Source of the DNA: an uncultured Bacteroidales bacterium
GTDB lineage: Bacteria; Bacteroidota; Bacteroidia; Bacteroidales; P3
Assembly: GCA_947167075.1 (NCBI GenBank)
Contig: CAMVGR010000016.1
Coordinates: 1 to 47,413, forward strand
Direction of reading: 5' to 3'
DNA: 47,413 bases
A program made the position numbers and the translations under genes. Shown piece after piece: positions 14,001-21,245 of this stretch (position 1 is its first letter; each line of letters begins with the position of its first letter). The notes beneath the pieces are model-generated. The model did no database searches, was not told the DNA's origin, and saw nothing but the letters and a program-made list of their open reading frames with translations.

Positions 14001-14839
14001 ATCATCATTCATCACTCAGCATTCAACACTCCCTCTCGGCTAAGCCCCACGTTTTCATTCCGGCCTTTCCTGGTACCAACTGTGAGTACGACTCGGCCCG
14101 TGCCTTCAACCGTGCCGGTGCCGAAAGCGAGATTATCGTTTTCCGCAACCAGAACGGCCAGCAGATACGAGAGAGTGTAGAGGCCTACGTTGAAGCCATT
14201 AAGCGTAGCCAGATCATTATGATCCCTGGTGGCTTCAGTGCCGGCGACGAGCCCGAAGGCTCTGCCAAATTCATCACCAGCGTGTTCCGCAATCCCAAGA
14301 TTGCCGATGCCGTGATGGATTTGCTACAGAAGCGCGACGGACTTATGCTGGGTATATGCAATGGTTTTCAGGCCCTAGTCAAACTTGGTCTTGTGCCCTA
14401 CGGCGAGATACGTCCACAGGCTGCCGATGCACCCACGCTAACTTTCAATACCATTGGTCGCCACCAAAGCAAGATGGCATATACCCGCGTCAGCAGCAAC
14501 CTCAGTCCCTGGCTACAGCTTGCCGAACTAGGTAAGACCTACGTCATCCCCATCTCGCATGGCGAGGGTCGTTTTGTGGCACCGCAGGAATGGATTGATC
14601 GTTTGTTTAAGAACGGACAGGTGGCTACCCAGTATGTCGACCTCAACGGCAATCCCACCATGGATGAGGAGTATAACATGAACGGCTCCTACATGGCCAT
14701 TGAAGGTATTACTAGCCCCGATGGACGTGTCTTTGGCAAGATGGGACATAGCGAGAGAAGAAGCAAAGGTTCCGCCCTCAACATCTACGGCGACGACGAC
14801 CAGCAGATATTCGAAAGCGGTGTGCAGTACTTCAAATAG
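11078..14839 (+). CDS. purL: Phosphoribosylformylglycinamidine synthase (large, fused type)
   Basis: Converts FGAR to FGAM with ATP and glutamine in purine synthesis. The 1253-residue protein is the fused form: an N-terminal PurS-like part, a linker, two AIRS-like ATP-binding halves (SDHCRHTTF near residue 225, KNETHNHPTEIEPFGG near 325) and a C-terminal class I glutaminase domain with PGGFSAGDE, the nucleophile in LGICNGFQAL, and HGEGRFVA. The start ATG 11078 fits the conserved VKRIYVEKK opening; an upstream frame extension overlaps the acyltransferase and is dropped. At residues about 960-990, in the junction before the glutaminase domain, lies a low-complexity insert rich in Ser and His encoded by 7-bp periodic DNA. 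Confidence 0.96.
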   Translation: MVKRIYVEKKAPYAVRATELKTELSEYLGIDTEKVRVLVRYDVQNVSDATFQTALTTVFSEPPVDNVYLEEYPHDGNDFCFTVEYLPGQFDQRADSAEQCVCLLNDAEHPIIKSATTYVITSSKGLSSEDRKKIVAHCVNPVDSRVTDEPKPATLEDRFDEPADVQVLDGFKDMDEVRLEELYRSLGLAMTFADFKHIQCYFHNDEQRNPTMTEIRVLDTYWSDHCRHTTFATELKDVKFDEGYYRPLIEGAFQQYLEDHKKQYAGRTDKYVCLMDIGTLAAKRLKKAGYLDDQEKSDEINACSIVVPVVIDGNEEEWLINFKNETHNHPTEIEPFGGAATCLGGCIRDPLSGRTYVYQAMRVTGAADPTRPLSETLPGKLPQRKIVTTAARGYSSYGNQIGLATGLVNEIYHPNYVAKRMEIGAVIAAAPRRAVKRLTSDPGDVIILLGGRTGRDGCGGATGSSKSHTTASLTTCGAEVQKGNAPTERKIQRLFRREEVSSLIKKCNDFGAGGVSVAIGELADGLKINLDKVPKKYAGLDGTELAISESQERMAVVVDPKDVDQMLKYADEENLEATVVATVTEEPRMVISWRGKEIVNLSRRFIDTNGAHQETTVSVAMPTKEVRDEKKGENVKSLWLNTLSDLNVCSQKGLVEMFDSSIGAGSVVMPFGGRYQLTPTQSMIGKLPLLDGKCDTVTIMSYGLDPYLMSWSPFHGAAWNVVNSVAKIAAAGGDASRVRLTFQEYFKKLGNDPYRWGEPFVALLGAYNAQMGLKLPSIGGKDSMSGTFNDIDVPPTLCSFAVGISDLKHVITPELKKSGNRLVLLDVNQKDYDMPDYEDALNQYAALRRAIEKGQVCSAYVVGFGGIIEAVSKMAFGNKLGVRLTNVQAEELVAKQYGNIVVEVASASVLPFRCREIGEVTSEPAFEVAGECIPLDDALAAWQKPLEGVFPTRSSQVEGTKMNVESALYSEPASNHHSSLSIQHSLSAKPHVFIPAFPGTNCEYDSARAFNRAGAESEIIVFRNQNGQQIRESVEAYVEAIKRSQIIMIPGGFSAGDEPEGSAKFITSVFRNPKIADAVMDLLQKRDGLMLGICNGFQALVKLGLVPYGEIRPQAADAPTLTFNTIGRHQSKMAYTRVSSNLSPWLQLAELGKTYVIPISHGEGRFVAPQEWIDRLFKNGQVATQYVDLNGNPTMDEEYNMNGSYMAIEGITSPDGRVFGKMGHSERRSKGSALNIYGDDDQQIFESGVQYFK
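13962..14037. repeat. 7-bp periodic fold-back array in purL
   Basis: CA dinucleotides recur at 14003, 14010, 14017, 14024 and again at 14006, 14013, 14020, 14027, exactly 7 bp apart. The left part (GAATGTG GAGAGTG from 13963) reads like the reverse complement of such units, with a perfect 12-bp palindrome AGAGTGCACTCT at 13971-13982. It is in frame at the domain junction before the glutaminase domain. Confidence 0.75.
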
Positions 14840-14850
14840 GATTCTGTGTG

Positions 14851-15591
14851 ATGAATAAGACCGTTTTCATCACCGGCGGAGCCAGTGGTATAGGAGCAGC
14901 TACTGTCAGAAAGTTCCTTGCCGAAGGATGGAATGTACTTTTTACGGACATTCAGGAGCCTGCAGAAAGGCATTCGCATTCCTGTTTTGTGTATGCCGAC
15001 TCGTCGAAGAAAGCTGAACTAGAGCATGCTGTGCAAGTGGCTGAGCAGGAATTTGGCGGTATCGATGCCCTGTTTTGTAACTCCGGCATCCATCGCCGCA
15101 ATACCGTGTTGGATATCAGCCAGGAGGAGCTTGACCTTGTCATACAGACCAACATCTACGGCACCGTCTATACGTTGCAGGCTGTGTTGCCCAGCATCAT
15201 TCGGAGAGGGGGTGGCTCGGTAGTGCTCAATTCGTCGGATCAGTTCTTTGTCGGCAAGGCCCACAGTTTCGCCTATGGTATGACCAAAGGTGCCATTGGG
15301 CAGATAGCCCGTAGCCTGGCCATCGACCTAGGGCCTAAGCATATACGCGTCAATGCCATCTGTCCCGGCACTATCCATACGCCGCTGGTGGACAACCTCT
15401 TCAACACCTTCTCAAAGCAGGACAACAAAAGCATTGAGCAGTACTGGGAGGAGGAGAACGCCCTGTTTGCACGCAAGGAGGCTGGGCGCCCAGAGGAAGT
15501 TGCCGAAATGGTCTATTTCCTGCTATCCGACAAGGCATCGTTCTGTACGGGAGGCCATTATCTGATTGATGGCGGCTTGGTGTGTCAATGA
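14851..15591 (+). CDS. Short-chain dehydrogenase/reductase
   Basis: A 246-residue classical SDR oxidoreductase. The NAD(P)-binding Rossmann motif is TGGASGIGAAT near the N-terminus, an Asp after the second strand (LFTDIQ) favours NAD(H), then CNSGIH (usual NNAG), Ser in LNSSDQFF, and the catalytic pair YGMTK (YxxxK). ICPGTIHTPL and the ending YLIDGGL are typical. Substrate unknown; the order and VNAICPG motif resemble sugar or sugar-acid dehydrogenases. A GTG immediately upstream (14848) is an alternative start. It starts 12 bp after purL and overlaps the following transporter gene by 4 bp. Confidence 0.9.
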   Translation: MNKTVFITGGASGIGAATVRKFLAEGWNVLFTDIQEPAERHSHSCFVYADSSKKAELEHAVQVAEQEFGGIDALFCNSGIHRRNTVLDISQEELDLVIQTNIYGTVYTLQAVLPSIIRRGGGSVVLNSSDQFFVGKAHSFAYGMTKGAIGQIARSLAIDLGPKHIRVNAICPGTIHTPLVDNLFNTFSKQDNKSIEQYWEEENALFARKEAGRPEEVAEMVYFLLSDKASFCTGGHYLIDGGLVCQ

Positions 15592-16481
15592 TTATGTCAA
15601 AGGCGAAAGACACCAAGACACTACTGGTGCTGCACCTAGCAGTTTTTCTAGCTGGGTGGACAGGTGTTGCTGGTCGGCTTATCACTATCAATGGGTTGCC
15701 ATTGGTGTGGGTCAGAATGTGGATCAGTGTGGTGACACTGGCGGTGGTTTTGGCTGTGATGGGACGTTTACACAAGGTGGCGTGGCGTGCACTGCTGAAG
15801 ATTGGCAGTTGTGGCATCCTCTTGGCCACGCATTGGGTGGCGTTCTTTGCCAGCATACAGTCGTCGAATGTCTCTGTCGGTGTGGCTTGTGTCGCTACGT
15901 CGTGTTTCTTTACAGCGATGTTCAACCCGCTCATCAACCGCAAGCGCATCTCGTGGATCGAAGTCCTCATCAGCTTCATCTCCATTGCAGGTGTGCTACT
16001 CATCTTCAGTCTCGACGTACGCTACCGATTGGGTATTGTGTTGGGACTCAGCTGTGCGGCTTTGTATTCGGTGTTCTCCATCTTGAACATCAACGTAGCC
16101 AAGTCGACCGGCGAGGATAGTGCCACAATGTTGCTCTACGAGCTACTTGGAGGGGTGCTTTTTCTGTCGCTGTTCATGCCACTGTTGCCGCATTATTTTC
16201 CTGCCGCTGCCTTTGTACCCTGTGCTACCGACTGGCTCTGGCTGCTACTCTTAGGGTCGGTCTTTACGGTGCTGCCATTCCTGTTCCAGCTGCAGGCACT
16301 GGTCAAACTCTCGGCATTCTCGGTCAGCCTAGCCTACAATCTTGAGCCGCTCTACAGCATCGCCATCGCCGCTGTGCTTTTTGGCGAGTTGCGCGAAGTG
16401 AACTTCTCCTTTTGGATTGGCATTTTACTGATTGTCATCTCTGTCCTCTTGCAAACATATCGCATCGTAAAAAAACGCTAG
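15588..16481 (+). CDS. EamA/DMT-family membrane transporter
   Basis: A 297-residue inner-membrane protein with about ten hydrophobic segments in two EamA-like halves (about 10-140 and 150-290), typical of drug/metabolite transporters. Recognisable positions include TRWxs-like LITINGLPLVWVRMW in helix 2 and SVSLAYNLEPLYSIAIAAVLFGE near the end of the second half, the conserved EPL/E stretch of the family. The substrate cannot be told. The ATG at 15588 forms an ATGA overlap with the SDR stop, so they are coupled; GTG 15582 and ATG 15594 are alternatives. Confidence 0.9.
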   Translation: MIMSKAKDTKTLLVLHLAVFLAGWTGVAGRLITINGLPLVWVRMWISVVTLAVVLAVMGRLHKVAWRALLKIGSCGILLATHWVAFFASIQSSNVSVGVACVATSCFFTAMFNPLINRKRISWIEVLISFISIAGVLLIFSLDVRYRLGIVLGLSCAALYSVFSILNINVAKSTGEDSATMLLYELLGGVLFLSLFMPLLPHYFPAAAFVPCATDWLWLLLLGSVFTVLPFLFQLQALVKLSAFSVSLAYNLEPLYSIAIAAVLFGELREVNFSFWIGILLIVISVLLQTYRIVKKR

Positions 16482-16513
16482 GCTTGAAAGAATTATCAGA
16501 AGTTTAAGAACCT

Positions 16514-16936
16514 ATGAAACAGATAGAAGTGGTTGCAGCCATTATACATGATGAGAAAGGGCGCATCTTTGCCACGCAGCGGGGGTATGGCGACTATAAG
16601 GACTGGTGGGAGTTTCCTGGTGGAAAGATGGAGGCGGGGGAGACGCCAGAAGAGGCGTTGAAGCGTGAGATATGGGAAGAACTAGAGACACGCATCGTGG
16701 TAGAGCGGCTGGTGGAGACGGTGGAATGGGATTATCCACAGTTTCACCTGACGATGCACTGCTACCTCTGCCATGTGGAGAGCGGACACCTAGAGCTGAA
16801 GGAGCACGAGGCGGCGAGGTGGCTCTCCTCCGACGAGTTGGAGGGTGTGCGATGGTTGCCGGCTGATGTACAGCTGATTCCAACCCTGAAATGTATGCAA
16901 AACAATATAACAGTATCTTATGGCAAGCAATCCTGA
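16514..16936 (+). CDS. Nudix hydrolase, MutT/8-oxo-dGTP diphosphatase-like
   Basis: A 140-residue Nudix protein starting like MutT (MKQIEVVAAIIHDEKGRIFATQR). The Nudix box at residues 37-59 has G37, E43, R51, E52, E55 and E56, the metal-binding core; the conserved Gly after EEx is replaced by Glu58, a common variation. WWEFPGGK precedes the box as in MutT enzymes that clean oxidised or damaged nucleotides. Substrate specificity is inferred. The C-terminal 17 bp overlap the next gene. Confidence 0.88.
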   Translation: MKQIEVVAAIIHDEKGRIFATQRGYGDYKDWWEFPGGKMEAGETPEEALKREIWEELETRIVVERLVETVEWDYPQFHLTMHCYLCHVESGHLELKEHEAARWLSSDELEGVRWLPADVQLIPTLKCMQNNITVSYGKQS

Positions 16937-17258
16937 TTTTGTACAATACATTGTCGACCAGTTTGTTGGTGCGGGGAATATAGAGGCACGAAAAATGTTT
17001 GGTGACTATACGCTCTACTGCAACGGCAAGATATTCGGCCTCGTTAGCGACAATGGCCTCTATCTGAAGCCTACCGAAGGCGGCAAGGCACTGCTGCACA
17101 CGGTCGATATGCGGCCACCCTACGAGGGTGCAAAGCCCTATTTCTATATCGACGATGTCGACGACCGCGACTATCTGACGGCTCTGCTGCGTGCCGCATA
17201 CGCCGAGCTTCCCTCGCCCAAGCCGAAGAAGAAAGCGTCAGCTCCCCGCCAGTCCTGA
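16920..17258 (+). CDS. TfoX N-terminal domain protein
   Basis: A 112-residue cytoplasmic protein with the TfoX_N pattern: FVQYIVDQFVGAGNIEARKMFGDYTLYCNGKIFGLV, followed by YLKPTEGGKALL and PYFYIDDVDD. Only the N-terminal domain is present, unlike the two-domain competence activator TfoX/Sxy, so a competence role should not be assumed. It overlaps the Nudix gene by 17 bp and is followed after 4 bp by the GNAT gene. The basic tail (KPKKKASAPRQS) may bind nucleic acid. Confidence 0.82.
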   Translation: MASNPDFVQYIVDQFVGAGNIEARKMFGDYTLYCNGKIFGLVSDNGLYLKPTEGGKALLHTVDMRPPYEGAKPYFYIDDVDDRDYLTALLRAAYAELPSPKPKKKASAPRQS

Positions 17259-17262
17259 CAGC

Positions 17263-17832
17263 ATGCGTATGATACAAAACGATAGAATCCAGCTCCGTGC
17301 CTGGTGCCTCGACGACGCTGCGGTGCTCTTCCGCCATGCCTCCGACCCCGAGGTGGGGCCTCGTGCCGGTTGGCCACCACATCGCAGTGTGGAGGAAAGC
17401 AGAGAGATAATACGTACGCTCTTCAGCAACGACCACACATGGGCCATAGTGAAAAGTGGACAAGCCGACGGCGAAAGGCAAGCAGTATGGCCGGACGGAT
17501 CCCATGTTGTCGGCTGCATCGGCTACTACCTGCCTGGCGAGAGCAATATCGACATCGGACCCAACGATGCCGAGGTGGGCTACTGGGTGGCACGTCCCTA
17601 TTGGAACCGTGGCATCGCCACCGACGCCCTCCGACTCGTCGTCGACCACTGCTTCCGGCAGAAAGGCTTCCAAACCCTTTGGGCCGACTATTTCCCCGAC
17701 AATCCTGCCTCGGGCCGCGTTATGCAGAAATGCGGTTTCCGCGACACCGGCCTCGTCAATCGATGCAGCCGTCTCCAGCTTGGAGGCGACAAGCCCGTGC
17801 GCATCATGCGTCTCGACCGCAATGATGGATAG
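17263..17832 (+). CDS. GNAT-family N-acetyltransferase
   Basis: About 189 residues with the RimJ/RimL-type GNAT layout: IQLRAWCLDDAAVLFRHASDPEV at the start, VVGCIGYY strand, GYWVARPYWNRGIATDALR as the acetyl-CoA binding motif A (R/QxxGxG/A), then NPASGRVMQKCGFRDTG near the end. It probably acetylates a small molecule or a protein N-terminus. ATG at 17263 and ATG at 17269 are both possible; a longer frame from 17191 overlaps the TfoX gene out of frame and is not supported. Confidence 0.86.
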   Translation: MRMIQNDRIQLRAWCLDDAAVLFRHASDPEVGPRAGWPPHRSVEESREIIRTLFSNDHTWAIVKSGQADGERQAVWPDGSHVVGCIGYYLPGESNIDIGPNDAEVGYWVARPYWNRGIATDALRLVVDHCFRQKGFQTLWADYFPDNPASGRVMQKCGFRDTGLVNRCSRLQLGGDKPVRIMRLDRNDG

Positions 17833-18024
17833 ACCTGCCTGCCATCTGGCGGAGCGAAAAAACCGACCGGCCACATACTAAAATCGGAATTGCAGAGTTA
17901 AAGATAGGTCTCTGCAGTGCATTTGCAGAGTGGATTTCGGAGCCGATGCACCGAGATGCTGCCAGACGACCTTTAATTCAGCATAGATTGTGACAATGGA
18001 AAGACCGGCGAGGGGTGGCCTGCC
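17833..18024. other. Spacer without gene; small TGCAGAG repeats
   Basis: No credible coding frame. TGCAGAG occurs at 17891 and 17924 and its complement CTCTGCA at 17910, so 17910-17930 can form a 7-bp hairpin. No poly-T follows. The stretch leads into the 11-bp array at 18025. Confidence 0.5.
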
Positions 18025-18140
18025 GACCGACAATGAACCGGAAGTGAACCGACATTAAACCGAGACTTAACCGTCTTTTCGACGGTATATCTACGCTGAA
18101 TCTACGGCGAATTCACGGTGCATCTACGCTGAAAACCCGT
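18025..18140. repeat. 11-bp periodic fold-back array
   Basis: AACCG recurs at 18036, 18047, 18058 and 18069, and then ACG at 18082, 18093, 18104, 18115, 18126 with CCG at 18137, all exactly 11 bp apart. The second half read on the other strand again gives units beginning with ACCG or GCCG, so the array is two opposed arms. Sequence between anchors varies strongly while the period does not. Confidence 0.88.
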
Positions 18141-18237
18141 CGCCACCGCGGTGCAAGCATCGATAGGCCACCGCTGCACCACTGCACGAAATGGTATGCA
18201 ATATATTGAAACATAATAAGATATATCAAATAATAGT

Positions 18238-18951
18238 ATGGCACGAGTGTTAGACAACCAAATCGACATGGTGGGGCAGCTGGGCGGCTTGACCCTATAC
18301 CAGCGGAATGGAAAGACGTTTGTGAGGCTGAAACATATCAATCAGCCGCGACGATTGACCCGCAAACAGTTGGCACAACGCGAACAGCTGGCGCACAACA
18401 ATGCCCTGTGGCGGGTGCTGAAGAAAGCCAAGGCAGAGCGATTCGAAGGGGGTGCAGGCCCATACTATCGTTTCATGGCCATCAACCACCAGTCACCTAC
18501 AGTGTATCTGACTAAGAGACAACTGGCCGCCTCATGCACACTGCTGTTGCCACAGATGGCGGTGAGCGACGGACCGTTGCCGCCAGTGGGCTACAGGCTG
18601 GGCGAGATAGAGGGCACGGCGGCATTGCTGACCGACCTGCCGATGGATATGTACGGTCGTGAGCGGCTGCTACTGTATGAGTTGTGCCAAACGGAGGGTG
18701 GCAACGGTGTGCACCGCGTATCGCTGAGGGTGACAGAAGTGCAGCCGAACGATGTGCAGGAGGCGGACGGATGCATGGCTCTGATTAATACGGCTTTTGC
18801 CGACGAACGAAAGGGATGGGCCCTGGTGAGGGAAAAAGAGGGGCATGTGTCGACGCAGAGGGTCGTCACCCGATGCAGCCTCTACGAGATGTACACCACC
18901 GAGGAGGCACTGCAAGCAGCGGCTGAGAGCTATGGCGGACTGACGACATGA
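18238..18951 (+). CDS. Unknown protein, DUF6266-like N-terminus
   Basis: A 237-residue soluble protein without signal peptide. The start (GQLGGLTLYQRNGKTFVRLK, about residues 12-31) followed by a basic helix (RRLTRKQLAQREQLAHNNALWRVL) recalls the DUF6266-type proteins of Bacteroidota, which also open with a G-G-Y-R-G pattern and a helix of the sort NPRTPAQQ. The rest looks like beta-strands with PMDMYGRERLLLYEL as a clear one. Function unknown. It stands alone, about 100 bp after an 11-bp repeat array, with no TAnnTTTG promoter visible. A second gene of the same general type lies at 34073 in a similar setting. Confidence 0.7.
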   Translation: MARVLDNQIDMVGQLGGLTLYQRNGKTFVRLKHINQPRRLTRKQLAQREQLAHNNALWRVLKKAKAERFEGGAGPYYRFMAINHQSPTVYLTKRQLAASCTLLLPQMAVSDGPLPPVGYRLGEIEGTAALLTDLPMDMYGRERLLLYELCQTEGGNGVHRVSLRVTEVQPNDVQEADGCMALINTAFADERKGWALVREKEGHVSTQRVVTRCSLYEMYTTEEALQAAAESYGGLTT

Positions 18952-18966
18952 GCGCGAGCGGACATT

Positions 18967-19019
18967 GATGCTGTAACGTCATCCGCCGATGCGGTGCAAT
19001 AAAATGCCGCTGGCGGTCG
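18967..19019. repeat. Left 53-bp direct repeat flanking the toxin-antitoxin pair
   Basis: Matches 19800-19852 at 49 of 53 positions in the same orientation. The shared core is GGTGCAATAAAATGCCGC followed by TGGCGGTCG. In the right copy AGCGGCAT and ATGCCGCT can pair as a hairpin; here two positions of the left arm differ. Confidence 0.88.
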
Positions 19020-19123
19020 ATGGATTGGAAGATGGTTCAGACTTGGCGAGTGAAAACAAAAATGCTTCTCCAAGTCTCACAATAAAAACACGATTGCTGC
19101 GTTATCAAATCAAATACAATTAT

Positions 19124-19348
19124 ATGGAACAGGGTATGGAATTGAACAGGGCACAAATGAGCATTCTACGTCTGCTTAGCAGGATGAAGACAGTGGAACA
19201 GGTGGAGGAATTGCGGCAGTTGATTTCGAACTACTATGCTCAAAAGGCGACCGAAGAAATGGACAAGCTGTGGGATAGCGGCGAATGGAACGAGGAAAAG
19301 AACAAAGCAGTCCTTGGTGAGCATCTCCGCACTCCATATCGAGTATGA
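19124..19348 (+). CDS. Antitoxin-like protein paired with PIN toxin
   Basis: A 74-residue protein (MEQGMELNRAQMSILRLLSR) of a type often found upstream of PIN-domain genes in Bacteroidota: helical, with LLSRMKTVEQVEELRQLISNYYAQKATEEMDKLWDSG and a tail LGEHLRTPYR that would wrap the toxin. It has no obvious helix-turn-helix, so self-regulation is unclear. The ATG at 19124 (or 19136) is chosen because upstream in-frame sequence lies in the 53-bp repeat. Its stop overlaps the toxin ATG by 4 bp. Confidence 0.82.
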   Translation: MEQGMELNRAQMSILRLLSRMKTVEQVEELRQLISNYYAQKATEEMDKLWDSGEWNEEKNKAVLGEHLRTPYRV

Positions 19349-19755
19349 AACGTGTTGTACTGGACACCAATTGCCTCTTGGCCAGCATTTCGTCGCGGAG
19401 CGAGTTCTTTGTCGTTTGGCGTGGATTGCATGAGGGACGCTACATTTTGTGTGTCTCGAACGATATCTTGGCCGAATATGAAGAGATAATAGCACAAAAG
19501 GCAACACCAACTGTGGCAAAGCATGTTGTGGATGCCTTGGTCGACAGCGAATATGTCGAATTCATCGACCCGCAGTTCAAACTTGGTCTGATACAGAAAG
19601 ACCCAGACGACAATAAGTTTGTGGATTGTGCCTTTGCTGCAAACGCCACATTTATTGTTTCGGAAGACCGCCATCTTGATGTTCTGAAAAGCATAGAGTT
19701 TCCTAAAATACTTGTTCTTAAGCTGCAACAGTTTGCGTCGATGCTAAATCGTTGA
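19345..19755 (+). CDS. PIN-domain toxin (COG1569-type), putative ribonuclease
   Basis: A 136-residue PIN-domain protein starting MKRVVLDTNCLLASI with the first metal ligand Asp7, a mid-chain acidic helix (NDILAEYEEII) and the late acidic cluster DPDDNKFVDCA, then FIVSEDRHL. These are the four acidic sites expected of an RNA-cleaving PIN domain. The ATGA overlap with the small upstream gene marks a type II toxin-antitoxin pair. The pair sits between two 53-bp direct repeats, suggesting gain or loss as a unit. Confidence 0.88.
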   Translation: MKRVVLDTNCLLASISSRSEFFVVWRGLHEGRYILCVSNDILAEYEEIIAQKATPTVAKHVVDALVDSEYVEFIDPQFKLGLIQKDPDDNKFVDCAFAANATFIVSEDRHLDVLKSIEFPKILVLKLQQFASMLNR

Positions 19756-19799
19756 TGTCCGTTGCACGGACTTCACCGGCGCATGCCGCCATTGGCACG

Positions 19800-19852
19800 G
19801 ATGCTGTAGCGGCATCTGCCGATGTGGTGCAATAAAATGCCGCTGGCGGTCG
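19800..19852. repeat. Right 53-bp direct repeat flanking the toxin-antitoxin pair
   Basis: Second copy of the element at 18967-19019, 49 of 53 identical. AGCGGCAT (19808-19815) and ATGCCGCT (19837-19844) form an 8-bp stem. The 780 bp between the copies hold exactly the antitoxin and toxin genes. Confidence 0.88.
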
Positions 19853-19887
19853 TTAAGTGAAATGCAGAATGATGACGACGGTGGAAG

Positions 19888-20385
19888 ATGTATACTGACG
19901 ACAAGACACAAAGGCTGCGGTGGTGCGCCACATGGCTATCCCCAATCGGTTGGCTCAAACTCAGCTTCGAGGCCAAGGCATTGGTGGCATTGCGGATAGT
20001 GGAAGAGGACGAGGTGGAGGCATCTGCCGATCGTCGTTCGACTACCGATGCTCAGTTCCAGAGTGTCTGCCGCTGGCTCGACACCTATTTCTCTGGTCGC
20101 GAGCCCGACTTCCAGCCGCTGTTGGCACCCCGTGGCACCCCATTTCAGCAGCAGGTGTGGGCAGCACTGCGGAAGATTCCCTACGGCACCACCGTCACCT
20201 ACGGCGAGTTGGCCGCCCGCATAGGCTGTCGCTCGGCACAGGCTGTGGGACAGGCCGTCGGCCACAACCCCATTGCCATTGTCATCCCCTGTCATCGGGT
20301 GGTGGGCAGAAACGGCCTAGGAGGGTACGCCTACGGTATCGAATGCAAACGGCAACTGTTGAAGATAGAAAACATTGTAATATGA
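19888..20385 (+). CDS. ogt: Methylated-DNA--protein-cysteine methyltransferase
   Basis: A 165-residue DNA repair protein that takes alkyl groups from O6-alkylguanine onto its own Cys. The C-terminal domain is complete: GTPFQQQVWAALRKIPYGTTVTYGELA, then the helix-turn-helix with GRSAQAVGQAVGHNP in slightly changed form (CRSAQAVGQAVG), and the active site IPCHRVVG with Cys135. The ending GGYAYGIECKRQLL is typical. The N-terminal part is short and without zinc ligands, so it is the Ogt rather than Ada type. The first ATG at 19888 is used. It overlaps the next gene by 4 bp. Confidence 0.93.
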   Translation: MYTDDKTQRLRWCATWLSPIGWLKLSFEAKALVALRIVEEDEVEASADRRSTTDAQFQSVCRWLDTYFSGREPDFQPLLAPRGTPFQQQVWAALRKIPYGTTVTYGELAARIGCRSAQAVGQAVGHNPIAIVIPCHRVVGRNGLGGYAYGIECKRQLLKIENIVI

Positions 20386-21245
20386 TGACACTGACTAACG
20401 ACATATTGACCATCGAAGTATCGCCCCAAGGGGCGGAGATGCAAAGCCTGAAACGTGGCGGAAAAGAATATCTGTGGAGTGGCGATGCCGCCTATTGGAA
20501 TCGCCATGCACCCATCCTCTTCCCTGTCGTGGGTAAGCCGTACGAGAATACCATCAGGGTGGATGGCAAGGAATACACCATGAAGCAGCATGGCTTCGCC
20601 CGCGACAGTCGGTTTGAAGCGATAGACAGCAACACGCTCCGAATGCTCGATTCCGACGGTCACAACAACTACCCTTACGATTTCGACCTAAAGGTGCAGT
20701 ACTCTCTCAGAGGCACTGCAGTGGAGATCGTATGGACAGTTGTGAACCTCGACACGCGAGAGATGCATTTCCAGATTGGTGCTCATCCGGGATTTATGTT
20801 GCCCGACTATGATGTGGCCGATAGCATTCATGGCTATGTAAGGTACCTCGATGGCAATGGCAAACAGGTGAGCCCTATTATCACCTCGGCTCTCGAAGAC
20901 GGCAATCGGGTTCCCATCGCTGCGCCGATTAGTATTTCTGCCGAGATGCCCATCACTGCCGACACTTTTGCCCACGATGCACTCATCTTCGAGCGAGGGC
21001 AGGTGGCGGAGGCGGTGCTGTGCGACAAGCAGGGTAGGGCAGTGCTCAGCGTGTGTTGTCCGCAGGCAGAAGCCTTTGGCATTTGGGCACCATACAAGGA
21101 GGGTTGCCCTTTCGTGTGCCTCGAACCCTGGTGCGGCATCTGCGACGAAAAGGGCTTCTGTGGCGACATTGCTAACCGAACCTACAGCCACCGGTTGGCT
21201 CCAGGCGAAAACTATCGATTCACCTATACGATAAAACTGCTATGA
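20382..21245 (+). CDS. Aldose 1-epimerase-family protein (LacX-like)
   Basis: A 287-residue galactose-mutarotase-fold protein: LTIEVSPQGAEMQSLKRGGKEYLWSG at the start, WNRHAPILFPVVGK, KQHGFARD with the catalytic-region His, QIGAHPGFMLP with the second His, and EPWCGICDEKG near the end. These are the landmarks of the COG2017 subgroup around LacX, whose sugar substrate is usually unknown. The start ATG at 20382 overlaps the previous stop (ATGA); the next ATG is 3 bp later. Apparent frame extension into the methyltransferase gene is out of frame with it and ignored. Confidence 0.9.
   Translation: MMTLTNDILTIEVSPQGAEMQSLKRGGKEYLWSGDAAYWNRHAPILFPVVGKPYENTIRVDGKEYTMKQHGFARDSRFEAIDSNTLRMLDSDGHNNYPYDFDLKVQYSLRGTAVEIVWTVVNLDTREMHFQIGAHPGFMLPDYDVADSIHGYVRYLDGNGKQVSPIITSALEDGNRVPIAAPISISAEMPITADTFAHDALIFERGQVAEAVLCDKQGRAVLSVCCPQAEAFGIWAPYKEGCPFVCLEPWCGICDEKGFCGDIANRTYSHRLAPGENYRFTYTIKLL

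Noticed and set aside
16920..17258. Natural competence regulator
   Set aside because: Only the N-terminal TfoX domain is present and no competence genes are near; the domain alone does not support that role.
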